NCBI GenBank assembly: GCA_030656615.1
Contig: JAUSOY010000058.1
Location: 1-64,000, forward strand
DNA length: 64,000 bases
DNA from: Bacteroidales bacterium
GTDB taxonomy: Bacteria > Bacteroidota > Bacteroidia > Bacteroidales > TTA-H9
Direction of reading: 5' to 3'
Below, in pieces: positions 48,255 through 58,555 of the stretch. Below the pieces are notes generated by a model. It had not been told where the DNA came from and did no database searches. It saw nothing but the letters and a program-made list of their open reading frames with translations. The translations under genes were made by a program, and so were the position numbers. The first letter of the stretch is position 1. Each line of letters starts with the position of its first letter.

Positions 48255-50965
48255 TTTTGAATGCTTACTGAGGTTTGGATTTTATGTATCATAACACTTT
48301 CGGACTTTGACAGGCGTGCGGATGGCAAAGGAGGATAAATCCCAATCGTATAGTTGCCTTTATTCTGGGTCTCATAAATATAGGCTTCCTCCTGAGGTGA
48401 ATGTTGTAGCCAAATTTCCGTTTCGCCTGTAAAATCTTTACCGGCAACTGCGAAGTTAAGTTTTATTTCGGCATTTTCTGAACCCAATGGAATCGTATAC
48501 CAGGCCCATAAACGGTCTTTGTTGATAAATGCTTTTGTTTCAATACCATTGATAAATATGGTTAAATCGGGAATACTTGTTTCGGTTGCAGGAGAATGAC
48601 TCTTTACTTTTATTGCCATTTCCATCGAAATTTCTTCCACCGGATTATATTCTAAAATCAGCTTGTTTTTTGCTTCAGGATTTTTACAAATGAGTGATTT
48701 TTTTATTCTTTCAGGTGAAATTACCGCAACATCTTTTCCCGCTCTTGTTAATCGAAGTTTTTTGATTTTGTCTGGTCTCGATAAATCATTTTTGGTTAAA
48801 GATTTTAGGCTGTTAATCAGGATTTTATTGTCTTTATATTCAATACTAAAGGGTGTGTTGACCGGTAGATTATCTTTTATTTCTGCACGAGGCATGAGTT
48901 CAAAAATGGCCGTTTCGAAGCCACTCAATGGTATTATTATTTTATCACCCGTTTTGAATTCGTCCTTAAAAATGAAATGAAAGGGATAAACCTGATGCAG
49001 AACCAATCCATTGGCCGATGCATTTAATCCCTGCGAAGCATCAAGAACGATTTCTATGGAAGTTTCTTCAATCACCGGATTCCGTATAGCGATAATCCCT
49101 TTGTTTCCTTTGAAATGTGAATATCCATAAGCTTCACCTTTTGCCGGATTTCTGCCTATCATAAAGGTTTCTGATAGAATATCTGCTCTGTCGCGTGCCC
49201 ATTTCATCGATTGTGATATGGCGGTCCATTCTTCAGGATTCAAAATGTCAGGTGAAATGTATAGTTCGTACATACTTACTCCTCTGGCAAAGTAGAAAAG
49301 AACATCATTGGTAAATTTATCAATGGGGTCAACTTCGCCACCCAAACGCTCCAGTTCGCCCTTTATAATGCCATGAGTCATCAGATTGGCAATGGGAAAC
49401 CATAAATCTTTGGTTTTAAAATCTTCATATAAAACCATGTCGCGGTAGGTAATGGCTGCATCGCGCATACTGATGGAAGGAACATCTGCCCAGTCGTGAT
49501 CGGCGCCATCCATCCATATTTGATTGGCATACATGACCCACCACGGGCTAAGCCAGGTACCGCTGGTAATGTTTAAATATACATCGGGTGAAACATTCCT
49601 CACCGACCGGCACATCCGTTTAACACTTTCCATAACGGCTCTTCGGGAGTATTCGCCGATGGCATGGCCGTGATCGCTTTCGCTGCAAGAAAACTGAATT
49701 CCATCCCATTTGAAATATCGCACCCCTTCATTTTTTGTAAAATCAACGACTCTTTTTTCGAACAAGTTTGAATAGTTTTTTCCTGCCAGACAAAGCATGG
49801 CATCGTCGCGTGTTTTTCCGACAACTTCATAATTATGCTTTTTCATCCAGTCGATGCGCTTCATACGGAATGAATAACCACCCGTTGGGCCAAACCAAAT
49901 ACCCAAATCGGTATTTAGTTTCCGGAGTTCTGCCGAAATATTTTTCATCCCGTTTGGGAATTCCTTTGCCTTGGTTACCCAATCACTTTCATACACATCC
50001 CATCCATCATCCAAAACAAAAGCATCGAGTTTAATATCGTGTTTTTCGATCATGTTTTCACGAATCAGTTTGATGATTCGCATGACGTTTTCTTCATTCA
50101 TGTGATATTTGGGTGCAACGCGCGGATATTCTGTTGCTCGTAAATCGTACCAGCTGTTATATAATGCGTAGGGTTTTGCGGGTGCAACACGGATATCTAT
50201 AACGTATTGCATAAAGTGTAATTTAACATTATGGTCTGGAGTCAAGCCTAAAACGGTCCAGTCGCTTGCCAGCCATTCGGCATCGGCCTTTTCACCCATT
50301 TCTTGTCCGCAACGGAAAAGAGGTACATTGTTTTCGGATAGTAATTCATTTGTAGCAGCGGGATATTCAAGACCGGCAAAAAAGCCTCCATTGTGGGAAG
50401 TTGCTGCCACGGGTTGACCGAACCCACCGCGTTTTATTACATCAATGGAGCTATGAATGCGTGAATTGTATGGAAAGAGTTTTTTAATAAAATGATATCC
50501 ATAAAGGCTATCGCGGACAGAAATACGCTTTCTGACCCAGGGTTTTCCAGCTACCGTTTGATATTCAATTTTTAGTTGAAGTTCTGAATCATCAGCATCC
50601 AGAAAAAGAGTAATACTTCCGGAAATGGATTGATCGATCTTTTTTATTGTAAAATCTTTTAAGGCCAGATTGTAATCATTGTCTGCGTTATTTTCTCTGT
50701 TGGGTGGTCTCCATGATGTCCAGAACGTTTCGATACGGATATCTTCATCGGTATCAATCATTATTGGGGGAGTGGCTTTTTGCTTATCAGAAATCAAGGT
50801 GTAGGTTCCGGATGCCAGTTTATTGTTGGCAATGGCCAGTTCGAGCTTGATATTTTCGTTGCTGGTTTCAAGTATTTTAATGAAAGGCTTACGTTCGCGT
50901 TGTCCATTGATATTTGCAGACAAAATCAGGAACAAGATGGCGGTAAATAAAGTTTTGAATTTCAT
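48251..50965 (-). CDS. secreted GH36-like (clan GH-D) alpha-glycosidase
   Basis: This 904-residue protein has a signal peptide ending ANINGQ. After a beta-rich N-terminal domain (about 30-270) comes a barrel with YNSWYDLRATEYPR, FVLDDGWDVYESDW, and the likely nucleophile Asp421 in YFKWDGIQF, as in GH36/GH27 clan enzymes. The block SGTWLSPWWVMYANQIWMDGADHDW would carry the acid/base region. A beta-sandwich and an additional C-terminal region complete it. The likely substrate is an alpha-linked galactose or N-acetylgalactosamine. By context with GH20 and a HexNAc kinase, alpha-GalNAc is attractive but unproven. It is the first structural gene after the ROK regulator. Confidence 0.75.
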
Positions 50966-50991
50966 GGTTTGTATTGGATTTTGATTTGGTC

Positions 50992-52221
50992 TTACATTAC
51001 ATCTTTGAATAAGTGTTGAATCAGACTTACATGGGCTCCCAAAAGAACGGCCTGATGTCCTAGTTGTGAAGTTACTATTTCAGTTCCTTCCGCGAATTTT
51101 TGAACAGGAATACTATGCATTGCTTGCTTAATTGGATTTATAATCAAGTCGCCTGTACCTGCAAAACAACCACCAATAATGATCATTTCCGGATTGAGAA
51201 GTATTATTAATGTGCTGATTCCCAATCCAAGTTCATGACCTGTGTCTTGTATGATTTTTTTGCACGATGCGTGTCCTTGTTGGGCAAATTCCAGAATTCC
51301 TTCGTAGAAGTTTTTGTTGCCCGCTGCGGTTGTTTTTTGAATCACAGAAACATCTTCTGTGGATAATATTTCCATAGCACTTTTTTCCATGGCAGGTCCA
51401 CTTACGATGGTTTCAAGACAACCCTCCTGACCACAATAACAGGGTATTAATGAATTAGTACCTTTAGTGTGCCCGAATTCTGCAGCTGAACCTGTATTAC
51501 CACGGTATAATTGTCCGTTTAGTATCATACCCATACCTAATCCTGCTCCAACATTGATGCACAATACATCGTTTTTTCCGGCAGCTAGCCCAAATACATG
51601 CTCACCCCGCGTCATTAGCCGGGCATCATTATCAATCAGTACATCTTTATTTAACTTATTGTGGAGAAAATCCCATAAATTGGGTTCTAATTCGGTAAAA
51701 TATGATCTCGATATTTTTTTATCCGGATCAATCAGACCAGGCAGAGCAACTGAGATTCCGGAAATTTTTGAAAAAGGTACCGCAGACTCGAGGATAAAAA
51801 GTTCAATAATCGAAACAAGCCATTCGGCATAGGCCTGATTATCCTCTAATTTTTTAATATGTGTTTTTATGGGATGATGTATTTCATTATTGAAATCAAT
51901 GAGTGCCATTCGAACATCTGAAATGCTGATATCCAGACATAGAGAATAACATGCACGTGATTTAATTTTGTATTGATGTGGTTTTCGTCCGCCTTCTGAT
52001 GGCCCTTCGCCCATATCTTCAACAAATGCATCGGCTATTAACTCCTTAATTAACCGATCGACCGAAGGCATACTTATTTTAAGTTCCCGCGACAGAAGTG
52101 GAATAGTCTGAGGGCCTGAACTATTCATCCGATGAACTATTTTTTTCTTCAGATGATTGCGTTTGTGACGAACAGCCGTTGAATTACTAGGGGTATCGCT
52201 TATAAAATCAAACATTGTCAT
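50992..52221 (-). CDS. ROK-family transcription regulator (NagC/Mlc-like)
   Basis: This 409-residue protein has an N-terminal winged HTH (about 25-80, LLSRELKISMPSVDRLIKEL) and a ROK sugar-kinase-like domain with the zinc-binding CYCGQEGCLE and the glycine-rich INVGAGLGMGMILNGQLYRGNTGSAAEFGHTK. NagC and Mlc, members of the same family, respond to GlcNAc-6-P and PtsG. It is at the head of the glycan operon, 26 bp upstream of the GH36-like gene, so it probably controls the whole set in response to a HexNAc or galactose derivative. The DNA target is not identified; a divergent Pho-controlled operon lies upstream. Confidence 0.92.
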   Translation of the reverse strand: MTMFDFISDTPSNSTAVRHKRNHLKKKIVHRMNSSGPQTIPLLSRELKISMPSVDRLIKELIADAFVEDMGEGPSEGGRKPHQYKIKSRACYSLCLDISISDVRMALIDFNNEIHHPIKTHIKKLEDNQAYAEWLVSIIELFILESAVPFSKISGISVALPGLIDPDKKISRSYFTELEPNLWDFLHNKLNKDVLIDNDARLMTRGEHVFGLAAGKNDVLCINVGAGLGMGMILNGQLYRGNTGSAAEFGHTKGTNSLIPCYCGQEGCLETIVSGPAMEKSAMEILSTEDVSVIQKTTAAGNKNFYEGILEFAQQGHASCKKIIQDTGHELGLGISTLIILLNPEMIIIGGCFAGTGDLIINPIKQAMHSIPVQKFAEGTEIVTSQLGHQAVLLGAHVSLIQHLFKDVM

Positions 52222-52304
52222 CCATGTTTTTATGGGCGAAGATATGATAAATTACTTATTAAATTTTTTTATAAAGATGATTAGATCTGCAATTCATGGA
52301 TGAT

Positions 52305-52336
52305 TTTAACATTAATTTAATACAACCTTAATTTTG
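52305..52336 (+). promoter_or_regulatory. candidate Pho box and promoter of the pst operon
   Basis: Three 7-bp direct repeats occur at exact 11-bp spacing: TTTAACA (52305), TTTAATA (52316) and CTTAATT (52327). The last overlaps the -7 element TAATTTTG (52329-52336). The 11-bp phase matches PhoB-type boxes, which replace a -35 or -33 element. No TTG sits at -33, as expected for an activated promoter. The box is about 100 bases upstream of the porin start. Confidence 0.55.
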
Positions 52337-52432
52337 GGATAAAGTAACAGCGATTACTTTGCAGCATGAAAATGACCAGAAATGATAAATCAATTTCAAC
52401 AGTATTATAAAACAAAAACAATAAAGATTTTT

Positions 52433-53722
52433 ATGAAAACACGATCAATCTTTAGCATCATTGTCATCCTTATGATGGCAATATCGACCAAAGCTCAGGT
52501 GAATGAACCCAGTCCGCTGGATACACTTACTGCTTACACTTCGAAACTGTCATCTACGCTTGATAAATTTCAGAAGCTAAAAATTTCTGGCTATATTCAG
52601 GCACAGTACCAAAAAGCTGATACAGCAGGAATTTCATCCATGGCCGGTGGTAACTTCCCAACCAATAGCGATAATATTTTTAAAGTACGACGTGGAAGAC
52701 TCAAATTTCAACATACAGGTGATTATAGTCAGTTTGTTGTACAGTTCGATATTACAGAAAAGGGGATGGGCATTAAAGATGCGTATGCAAAATTTACTGA
52801 TCCTCTTATTAATGTATTTAGTATTACTTCCGGGGTTTTTAATCGCCCATTTGGTTACGAAATTGGTTATTCGTCATCAAAAAGAGAAAGTCCTGAGCGT
52901 TCACGCATTATTCAGACTCTTTTTCCAGGAGAACGTGATTTGGGTGCTATGCTTACCATTCAGGCTCCCAAAGCCTCACCCTGGCATTTCTTAAAACTCG
53001 ATGCAGGAATCTTTGCCGGTAATGGAACACAATCAGAGTTTGATAATGGAAAAGATATTATTGGCCGTTTGGGTATTGAAAGGAATACCCGCAATGAAAA
53101 AATGAAATACGGCTTAGGTGTGTCCTATTATAATGGCCGTGTTTATCAAGGAACCAATAATTTGTTTGAAATGAATAATGCAGGCACTTCTGCTGCATTT
53201 TCAAAAATTGACGCCGATAGCATCCCTGGAACCTTATTAAAACGCGAATATCTTGGCGTTGATGCCCAGTTTAATCTAGAAAGCTTCTTAGGAATAACTT
53301 CAGTGATGGCCGAATATGTAAGTGGTACGCAACCATCAGCACTAAAATCGAATGCCAGCCCTTCCAAATCCATTCCGGATTACGATACCTATTTAAGAAA
53401 CGTAAGTGGTGCTTATGTTTATTTCATTCACTCCATTGCAGGTACCCGCCATTCGATAATCGCCAAATACGATTTCTTCGACCCCAACACCAAGGTAAAA
53501 GGCGATGAAATTGGAATGAAAGATTCCGGACAAACAGCCACAAACTCCGCTGACCTTCAATATACAACGCTGGGTCTTGGATGGATTTGTGCCATAAATA
53601 GCAATACCCGAATGACCCTTTATTATGATATTGTTACAAATGAAACATCTTCCAATCTCAGTGGATATTCAAAAGATTTGAAAGACAATGTGATAACATT
53701 GCGATTACAGTATAAATTTTAA
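52433..53722 (+). CDS. phosphate-selective porin (OprP/OprO-like)
   Basis: The protein has 429 residues from ATG 52433, chosen because it opens a signal peptide MKTRSIFSIIVILMMAISTKAQ; the frame extends upstream to 52382. A short coiled-coil-like stretch precedes KISGYIQAQYQ, the first strand of the barrel, followed by FKVRRGRLKFQHTGDYSQFVVQFDI, as in the OprP family (PF07396). The C-terminus LQYKF is an outer-membrane terminal strand. It mediates phosphate or related anion uptake across the outer membrane. It is the first gene of the pst-phoU operon and directly downstream of the candidate Pho box, consistent with phosphate-starvation induction. Confidence 0.9.
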   Translation: MKTRSIFSIIVILMMAISTKAQVNEPSPLDTLTAYTSKLSSTLDKFQKLKISGYIQAQYQKADTAGISSMAGGNFPTNSDNIFKVRRGRLKFQHTGDYSQFVVQFDITEKGMGIKDAYAKFTDPLINVFSITSGVFNRPFGYEIGYSSSKRESPERSRIIQTLFPGERDLGAMLTIQAPKASPWHFLKLDAGIFAGNGTQSEFDNGKDIIGRLGIERNTRNEKMKYGLGVSYYNGRVYQGTNNLFEMNNAGTSAAFSKIDADSIPGTLLKREYLGVDAQFNLESFLGITSVMAEYVSGTQPSALKSNASPSKSIPDYDTYLRNVSGAYVYFIHSIAGTRHSIIAKYDFFDPNTKVKGDEIGMKDSGQTATNSADLQYTTLGLGWICAINSNTRMTLYYDIVTNETSSNLSGYSKDLKDNVITLRLQYKF

Positions 53723-53763
53723 TGATACGAAATCACTTAGTAAAGAATTAAAAATTTAAAGAA

Positions 53764-54576
53764 ATGAAAAAATTAGTATTAATAGTATTCGCCATTGTAT
53801 CAGTTATGGGTGGAATGGCTCAGAAAATAAAAGGTAGTGATACCGTATTGCCCCTTTCTCAGAAAGAAGCGGAGCAGTTTATAAAAAACAGCAGCATGGC
53901 CCGCGTCACAGTTACCGGAGGTGGTTCAGGAGTTGGTATTGCGGCACTGATTGATGGTACTACTGAAATTGCTCAGGCATCGAGAAAAATCAAAATGGAC
54001 GAAAAAATGAAACTGAAAGAAGCAGGGGTAAGCTACAAAGAAGTTATCATTGCCAACGATGCACTTGCCGTTGTGGTTAATCCTAAAAATAAGGTAAGCA
54101 ATTTAACTCGTGAACAACTTGAGGGCATATTTACAGGTAAAATTAATAACTGGAAAGCGTTAGGTGGCGACGATATGAAAATCGTGGTCTATTCCAGAGA
54201 AACATCCTCAGGTACCTATGAATTTTTTAAGGATCATGTAATGAATCGTAAGAATTTCGCCCTCGATGTGTTATCGATGCCAGCCACCGGTGCTATTATT
54301 CAAAGTGTTGGTCAAACTGCCGGAGCTATTGGATACGTTGGCCTGGCATATCTTCATCCCTCGGTTAAAGCCATTCATGTTTCCTACAACAAAGGTAAAA
54401 CGTATATAGAGCCATCCATGGCAACAGCAGTAAATAAGACGTATCCAGTCGTTCGCCCTTTGATGTATTATTATAATTCCAAGGATGAAAGTAAAGTCAA
54501 AAAGTATATTGATTATGTTTTGTCGCCTGAAGGACAAAAAATAGTTGAGCAGGTAGGATATATTCCAGTTAAGTAG
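53764..54576 (+). CDS. pstS: periplasmic phosphate-binding protein PstS
   Basis: This 270-residue protein has a signal peptide (about 1-19, ending GMAQ). The phosphate-binding features are IKGSDTVLP, TGGGSGVGIAALIDGTTEIAQASR and the loop YSRETSSGTYEFF, with QTAGAIGYVGLAYL after. It captures phosphate in the periplasm and delivers it to PstCA. It is 41 bp after the porin gene and 60 bp before the PstC start in one operon. Confidence 0.95.
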   Translation: MKKLVLIVFAIVSVMGGMAQKIKGSDTVLPLSQKEAEQFIKNSSMARVTVTGGGSGVGIAALIDGTTEIAQASRKIKMDEKMKLKEAGVSYKEVIIANDALAVVVNPKNKVSNLTREQLEGIFTGKINNWKALGGDDMKIVVYSRETSSGTYEFFKDHVMNRKNFALDVLSMPATGAIIQSVGQTAGAIGYVGLAYLHPSVKAIHVSYNKGKTYIEPSMATAVNKTYPVVRPLMYYYNSKDESKVKKYIDYVLSPEGQKIVEQVGYIPVK

Positions 54577-54636
54577 TAGTGGTTGACGTAAATGCTTGTC
54601 CGTGGCCCAGCTGCGGATGAGCTTTTATCCATTTCA

Positions 54637-55842
54637 ATGAAAAAGAACAAATCATTTTTTACCAGATTTATTCAAAAGTTTGCAGAGGGACTGATAACGC
54701 TAAGTGGAGGTGTAACCAGTCTGGCTGTAATTTTAATTGTGGTTTATCTTTTTAAAGAGAGTGTTGGGTTGTTTCAAAGAACCACGGTAGCACAGGAATT
54801 TGTTATGGCAGTTCATAAATCAAATTCCATTGACCATCTCGATGCTACGAAGATAAAGCTCGTTTTTGATCAGGAGATTACTAATTGGAAACAGCTTGGT
54901 GGTCCCAACGATACCATTATTACTTTCCGTTGGGAAGATGCCGGATATTATTTTACGGAAGAAGAAATGGGAGCCGATTTTGAAAATCTTCCCCATTGCA
55001 TAGCTGTTATGGCCGATACGATGACCGGCATGTTGGCTTTTATTCCGAAGCATTATATTACGAATGAATTTACCGGTAAGATTCTGAGCGAGGAAAAGGT
55101 AAGCCCGGGAAGTTTTTTCTTTGGAAAAGAATGGTTTCCAACGGCGGAGCCTGCAGCTCAGCTCGGTGTTTGGCCTCTTATTATGGGCACATTATGGGTA
55201 AGTCTGGGGGCTATTTTATTATCGTTGCCATTGGGTTTAGGAGTGGCAATCTACCTTTCTGAGATTGCTTCTGATAAACTTCGAAGAGTTATTAAGCCCC
55301 TCATCGAATTACTTGCTGGTATTCCCTCGGTCGTTTTTGGGTTCTTTGGTCTTGTAATCATTGTACCAATAATACAGCGGTGGTTTGATTTACCCGTTGG
55401 AGAAACAGCCCTGGCCGGGAGTGTTATTTTGGCCATTATGGCTCTTCCAACTATTATTACGATTGCAGAGGATGCCATGCGTACTGTTCCCCGCTCCATG
55501 CGTGAAGCAAGTCTGGCTTTGGGCGCAAGTCGCTGGCAGACAATATACAGGGTAGTTGTTCCATATGCCGCTTCGGGAATTTCCGCAGCTGCCATTTTAG
55601 GTGTTGGAAGGGCCGTTGGGGAAACCATGGCTGTGTTGATGGTTACCGGTAATGCTGCAATTATTCCCCATTCTTTTTTCGAACCTGTACGAACAATTCC
55701 TGCCACCATCGCTGCTGAGTTGGGAGAAGCACCACAGGGCGGTATTCATTATGAAGCACTCTTTACACTTGGAGTCATTTTATTTGTAATCACCTTATGC
55801 ATTAACCTCCTGGTTGATTATTTATCGACCCGCAAGAGGTAA
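54637..55842 (+). CDS. pstC: phosphate ABC transporter permease PstC with inserted PstS-like segment
   Basis: The protein has 401 residues from ATG 54637; an upstream frame ATG at 54592 is less likely. It is longer than usual PstC (about 300-320). TM1 is near residues 22-40; then residues about 51-145 form an extra periplasmic part that aligns with PstS, including DATKIKLVFDQEITNWKQLGG versus the PstS text TREQLEGIFTGKINNWKALGG. The PstS phosphate loop is not conserved there. Five more membrane segments follow, with the ABC permease EAA loop MREASLALGASRWQTIYRVV. With PstA it forms the inner-membrane channel for phosphate. Confidence 0.93.
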   Translation: MKKNKSFFTRFIQKFAEGLITLSGGVTSLAVILIVVYLFKESVGLFQRTTVAQEFVMAVHKSNSIDHLDATKIKLVFDQEITNWKQLGGPNDTIITFRWEDAGYYFTEEEMGADFENLPHCIAVMADTMTGMLAFIPKHYITNEFTGKILSEEKVSPGSFFFGKEWFPTAEPAAQLGVWPLIMGTLWVSLGAILLSLPLGLGVAIYLSEIASDKLRRVIKPLIELLAGIPSVVFGFFGLVIIVPIIQRWFDLPVGETALAGSVILAIMALPTIITIAEDAMRTVPRSMREASLALGASRWQTIYRVVVPYAASGISAAAILGVGRAVGETMAVLMVTGNAAIIPHSFFEPVRTIPATIAAELGEAPQGGIHYEALFTLGVILFVITLCINLLVDYLSTRKR

Positions 55843-55863
55843 TTATTTTTTGTAATCTGTATT

Positions 55864-56745
55864 ATGATATTGATGAAAAATATACTTACTAAAGGGAAAA
55901 AGAGAAGCGAATGGATCGCTTTCGGAATATTCCGATTGATGAGCCTGATGGTTGTTCTTGTTCTTTTTAGCATTCTTGGATTCATAATTTATAATGGAAT
56001 TTCTGTTATCAGCTGGGAATTTATAACGGGGATGCCTGAAGATGGGATGATGTCGGGAGGAATTTTTCCGGCTATTGTTGGTACGCTATGTCTGGTAGCC
56101 GGGAGTATGATTTTCAGTTTTCCTATTGGTGTTCTTTCAGGAATTTATATGAATGAATATGCAAGCAATGGGGTGGTTATCCGATTTATTCGTCTGATGA
56201 CCAATAATTTGGCAGGAATACCTTCCATCGTATTCGGACTATTTGGAATGGCTCTTTTTGTCAACAGCCTTGGATTTGGTGATTCTATTCTGGCGGGTTC
56301 TTTGACCCTCGGATTGCTGTCGCTTCCGGTTATTATCCGTACCACAGAAGAAGCTTTGCGTTCTGTAGATGATACATTCAGACATGGCAGTTATGCGTTG
56401 GGTGCTTCAAAACTGTATACTATTCGAAAGGTTGTATTACCCATTGCCTATCCAAATATTATTACTGGTCTTATTTTATCCATCGGAAGAGTATCTGGCG
56501 AAACCGCTCCCATTCTTTTTACGGTAGCGGCTTATTTTTTACCCAGACTACCTTCAGGTGTTTTTGATCAAGTGATGGCCCTGCCTTACCATCTGTATGT
56601 ACTTTCAACCAGTGGTACAGATATCGAATCGGCACGACCGATGGCGTATGGAACGGCACTGGTGCTAATATTTATCGTGCTGCTAATGAACTTACTGGCC
56701 AACGGCTTGCGCCGGTATTTCAATTCAAAAGTTAAAATGAATTAA
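55864..56745 (+). CDS. pstA: phosphate ABC transporter permease PstA
   Basis: This 293-residue inner-membrane protein has six hydrophobic segments, starting [21 protein letters not shown]. The motif [13 protein letters not shown], the [20 protein letters not shown] segment and the EAA loop ([25 protein letters not shown]) match PstA. The loop [20 protein letters not shown] after TM1 is typical. It pairs with PstC and is energised by PstB. It starts 21 bp after pstC; an ATG at 55873 would also fit. Confidence 0.95.
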   Translation: MILMKNILTKGKKRSEWIAFGIFRLMSLMVVLVLFSILGFIIYNGISVISWEFITGMPEDGMMSGGIFPAIVGTLCLVAGSMIFSFPIGVLSGIYMNEYASNGVVIRFIRLMTNNLAGIPSIVFGLFGMALFVNSLGFGDSILAGSLTLGLLSLPVIIRTTEEALRSVDDTFRHGSYALGASKLYTIRKVVLPIAYPNIITGLILSIGRVSGETAPILFTVAAYFLPRLPSGVFDQVMALPYHLYVLSTSGTDIESARPMAYGTALVLIFIVLLMNLLANGLRRYFNSKVKMN

Positions 56746-56749
56746 TTAC

Positions 56750-57502
56750 ATGTTAAAAATACAAACAAGGGATTTAAATTTGTTTTATGGCTCATTTCAA
56801 GCACTGAAGAACATCAGTATGGAAATTAAAGCCAACAAAGTAACGGCTCTGATAGGTCCTTCCGGATGTGGTAAATCAACCTATCTTCGGGTATTTAATC
56901 GTATGAACGATTTAATACCAAATGTAAAAATTCAGGGTGATGTTATGATTGATGGTGAAAATATTTATAGGTCGGGGATTAATATTGATGAACTTAGGAT
57001 GAATGTCGGTATGGTATTCCAAAAACCAAATCCCTTCCCAAAAAGTATTTTCGAAAATGTTGCCTATGGACTCAGAGTGAATGGTATCCATGATAAAACT
57101 GAAATAGAGGAATCTGTAGTTAATTCTTTGAAACAGGCTGCTTTATGGACAGAAGTGGATGGCAAACTTAATAAATCGGCCTATGAATTATCGGGCGGAC
57201 AGCAACAGCGGCTATGTATCGCACGTGCATTGGCTATAAAACCATCCATCATATTAATGGATGAACCAGCCTCTGCTTTGGATCCAATTTCAACGGCAAA
57301 AATTGAAGAATTAATACATCAGTTGAAAAGCGAAATCACTATTGTAATTGTTACACATAATATGCAACAAGCGTCGAGAGTGAGTGATTATACCGGCTTT
57401 TTCTATCTGGGCGAACTCATCGAGTTCGGTAAAACAACCAAGATATTTACTAAACCGGATAATCCGCATACTGAGAATTATATTACTGGACGTTTCGGTT
57501 AA
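56750..57502 (+). CDS. pstB: phosphate ABC transporter ATPase PstB
   Basis: This 250-residue ATPase has Walker [10 protein letters not shown], the PstB-specific [20 protein letters not shown]-loop, signature LSGGQQQR, Walker [13 protein letters not shown] and the H-loop VTHNMQQA. It hydrolyses ATP to drive phosphate import through PstCA. It starts 4 bp after pstA and ends 11 bp before phoU. Confidence 0.97.
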   Translation: MLKIQTRDLNLFYGSFQALKNISMEIKANKVTALIGPSGCGKSTYLRVFNRMNDLIPNVKIQGDVMIDGENIYRSGINIDELRMNVGMVFQKPNPFPKSIFENVAYGLRVNGIHDKTEIEESVVNSLKQAALWTEVDGKLNKSAYELSGGQQQRLCIARALAIKPSIILMDEPASALDPISTAKIEELIHQLKSEITIVIVTHNMQQASRVSDYTGFFYLGELIEFGKTTKIFTKPDNPHTENYITGRFG

Positions 57503-57513
57503 AAACTATATCC

Positions 57514-58194
57514 ATGAATCATTTAGAAAACGAAATTAATAAATTGAAAGAGGAAATTTCTGGTATGTGGACCATGGTCATTTCCCAACTTTCTAATGCC
57601 CGTGAAGCCTTAATGAATTTTGACAAAGATTTGGCTGCAGAGGTACTGTTTAAGGAGCGAATGGTCGATGTGTATGAATTAAAGATAGATAAGGACTCTG
57701 AAAGTATCCTTGCACTGTATCAACCAGTTGCATCGGACTTGCGTTTTGTTTTAGCGGTTCTTAAAATCAATACGAATATTGAGAGAATTGCTGATGTGGC
57801 AAAGGGAATAGCAAAGTTTGTTGCCAAGTCGCCTAAAGAAACACTCAATCAGGAATTACTAACAGCCGGCCGTATCGAGGAATTATTTGCTATGCTTCAG
57901 AGTATGCTTTCTGAGGTGTTTAGCGCTTTTGAAGAAGAAAATCCCAAATTGGCCTTTAAAGTTTTTGCCAAAGACGAATTGATTGATAAGATTACACGAA
58001 GCCTTGATGATACACTGGCTGATTACATCCGAAAGAACCCCTCAGAAATACATGAAACCATGCAAATTTTTAGCATAGTACGCAAACTGGAGCGGGTAGG
58101 GGATCATTGTTCAAATATCGCAGAAGAAATTGTATTTTGTACAGAAGCCAATGTGTTGAAACACAGCAAAAAAAAGAAACTAAAGAATAGCTGA
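57514..58194 (+). CDS. phoU: phosphate-signalling protein PhoU
   Basis: This 226-residue protein has the two tandem three-helix bundles of PhoU, each with a metal-binding E/DxxxD-type motif: VLKINTNIERIADVAKGIAK in the first half and IVRKLERVGDHCSNIAEEI in the second. It dampens Pho regulon activation by signalling through the Pst transporter to a PhoR-type kinase. No phoB or phoR is in the window. It is the last gene of the operon, followed by a strong inverted repeat. Confidence 0.95.
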   Translation: MNHLENEINKLKEEISGMWTMVISQLSNAREALMNFDKDLAAEVLFKERMVDVYELKIDKDSESILALYQPVASDLRFVLAVLKINTNIERIADVAKGIAKFVAKSPKETLNQELLTAGRIEELFAMLQSMLSEVFSAFEEENPKLAFKVFAKDELIDKITRSLDDTLADYIRKNPSEIHETMQIFSIVRKLERVGDHCSNIAEEIVFCTEANVLKHSKKKKLKNS

Positions 58195-58438
58195 GCTCTT
58201 CAGCAGTAATAGCTGTTTTAGAATGTAATCGCTCTTTTAAATGAATTCAATCAAAAGACCGAAAGGAGTAAAATTTATTTCTTTCGGTCTTTTGATGAGC
58301 CAGAATTTGTTTGTGTTGAGAATAATTCATGGCAGCCAGTTAGATATCTTGTGTTTTTAATTTTGTAAGCATTAATTGAGCTGAATTATGATTTTTAAAT
58401 GTCTTTTAATGAGATTGTTAACTTTGGACAATAAATTA
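58195..58438. other. phoU downstream region
   Basis: Apart from the 15-bp inverted repeat at 58251-58295, the region holds two TAnnTTTG words (58358-58365 TAATTTTG and 58419-58426 TAACTTTG), neither with a correctly spaced TTG. No gene is supported. Confidence 0.3.
58251..58295 (+). terminator. terminator-like inverted repeat after phoU
   Basis: TCAAAAGACCGAAAG (58251-58265) and CTTTCGGTCTTTTGA (58281-58295) form a 15-bp perfect stem with a 15-base AT-rich loop, 57 bases after the phoU stop. The T-run lies within the stem end, so it is a likely, though not classical, terminator. Confidence 0.65.
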
Positions 58439-58555
58439 ATGACGGGGCTATACAATTTGATTGTTACGTTTTGTACAGCATTATACTTCTTGTTATTGCT
58501 TTTTAACCAGCGTTCAATGCTGAGAATCATTGATAAATTTATAACTGATTATTAG
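58439..58555 (+). CDS. possible 38-residue membrane peptide
   Basis: An open frame begins ATG at 58439 (MTGLYNLIVTFCTALYFLLL) with a single hydrophobic segment of about 18 residues and a short polar tail. An exact TAACTTTG element at 58419-58426 is 12 bases upstream, but no -33 TTG is seen. The frame overlaps the end of the convergent SGNH gene by 42 bases. It may be noise; I list it because no other use of this gap is apparent. Confidence 0.2.
   Translation: MTGLYNLIVTFCTALYFLLLLFNQRSMLRIIDKFITDY

Noticed and set aside
55864-56745. Insertion in PstA like that in PstC
   Set aside because: PstA has normal length and loops.
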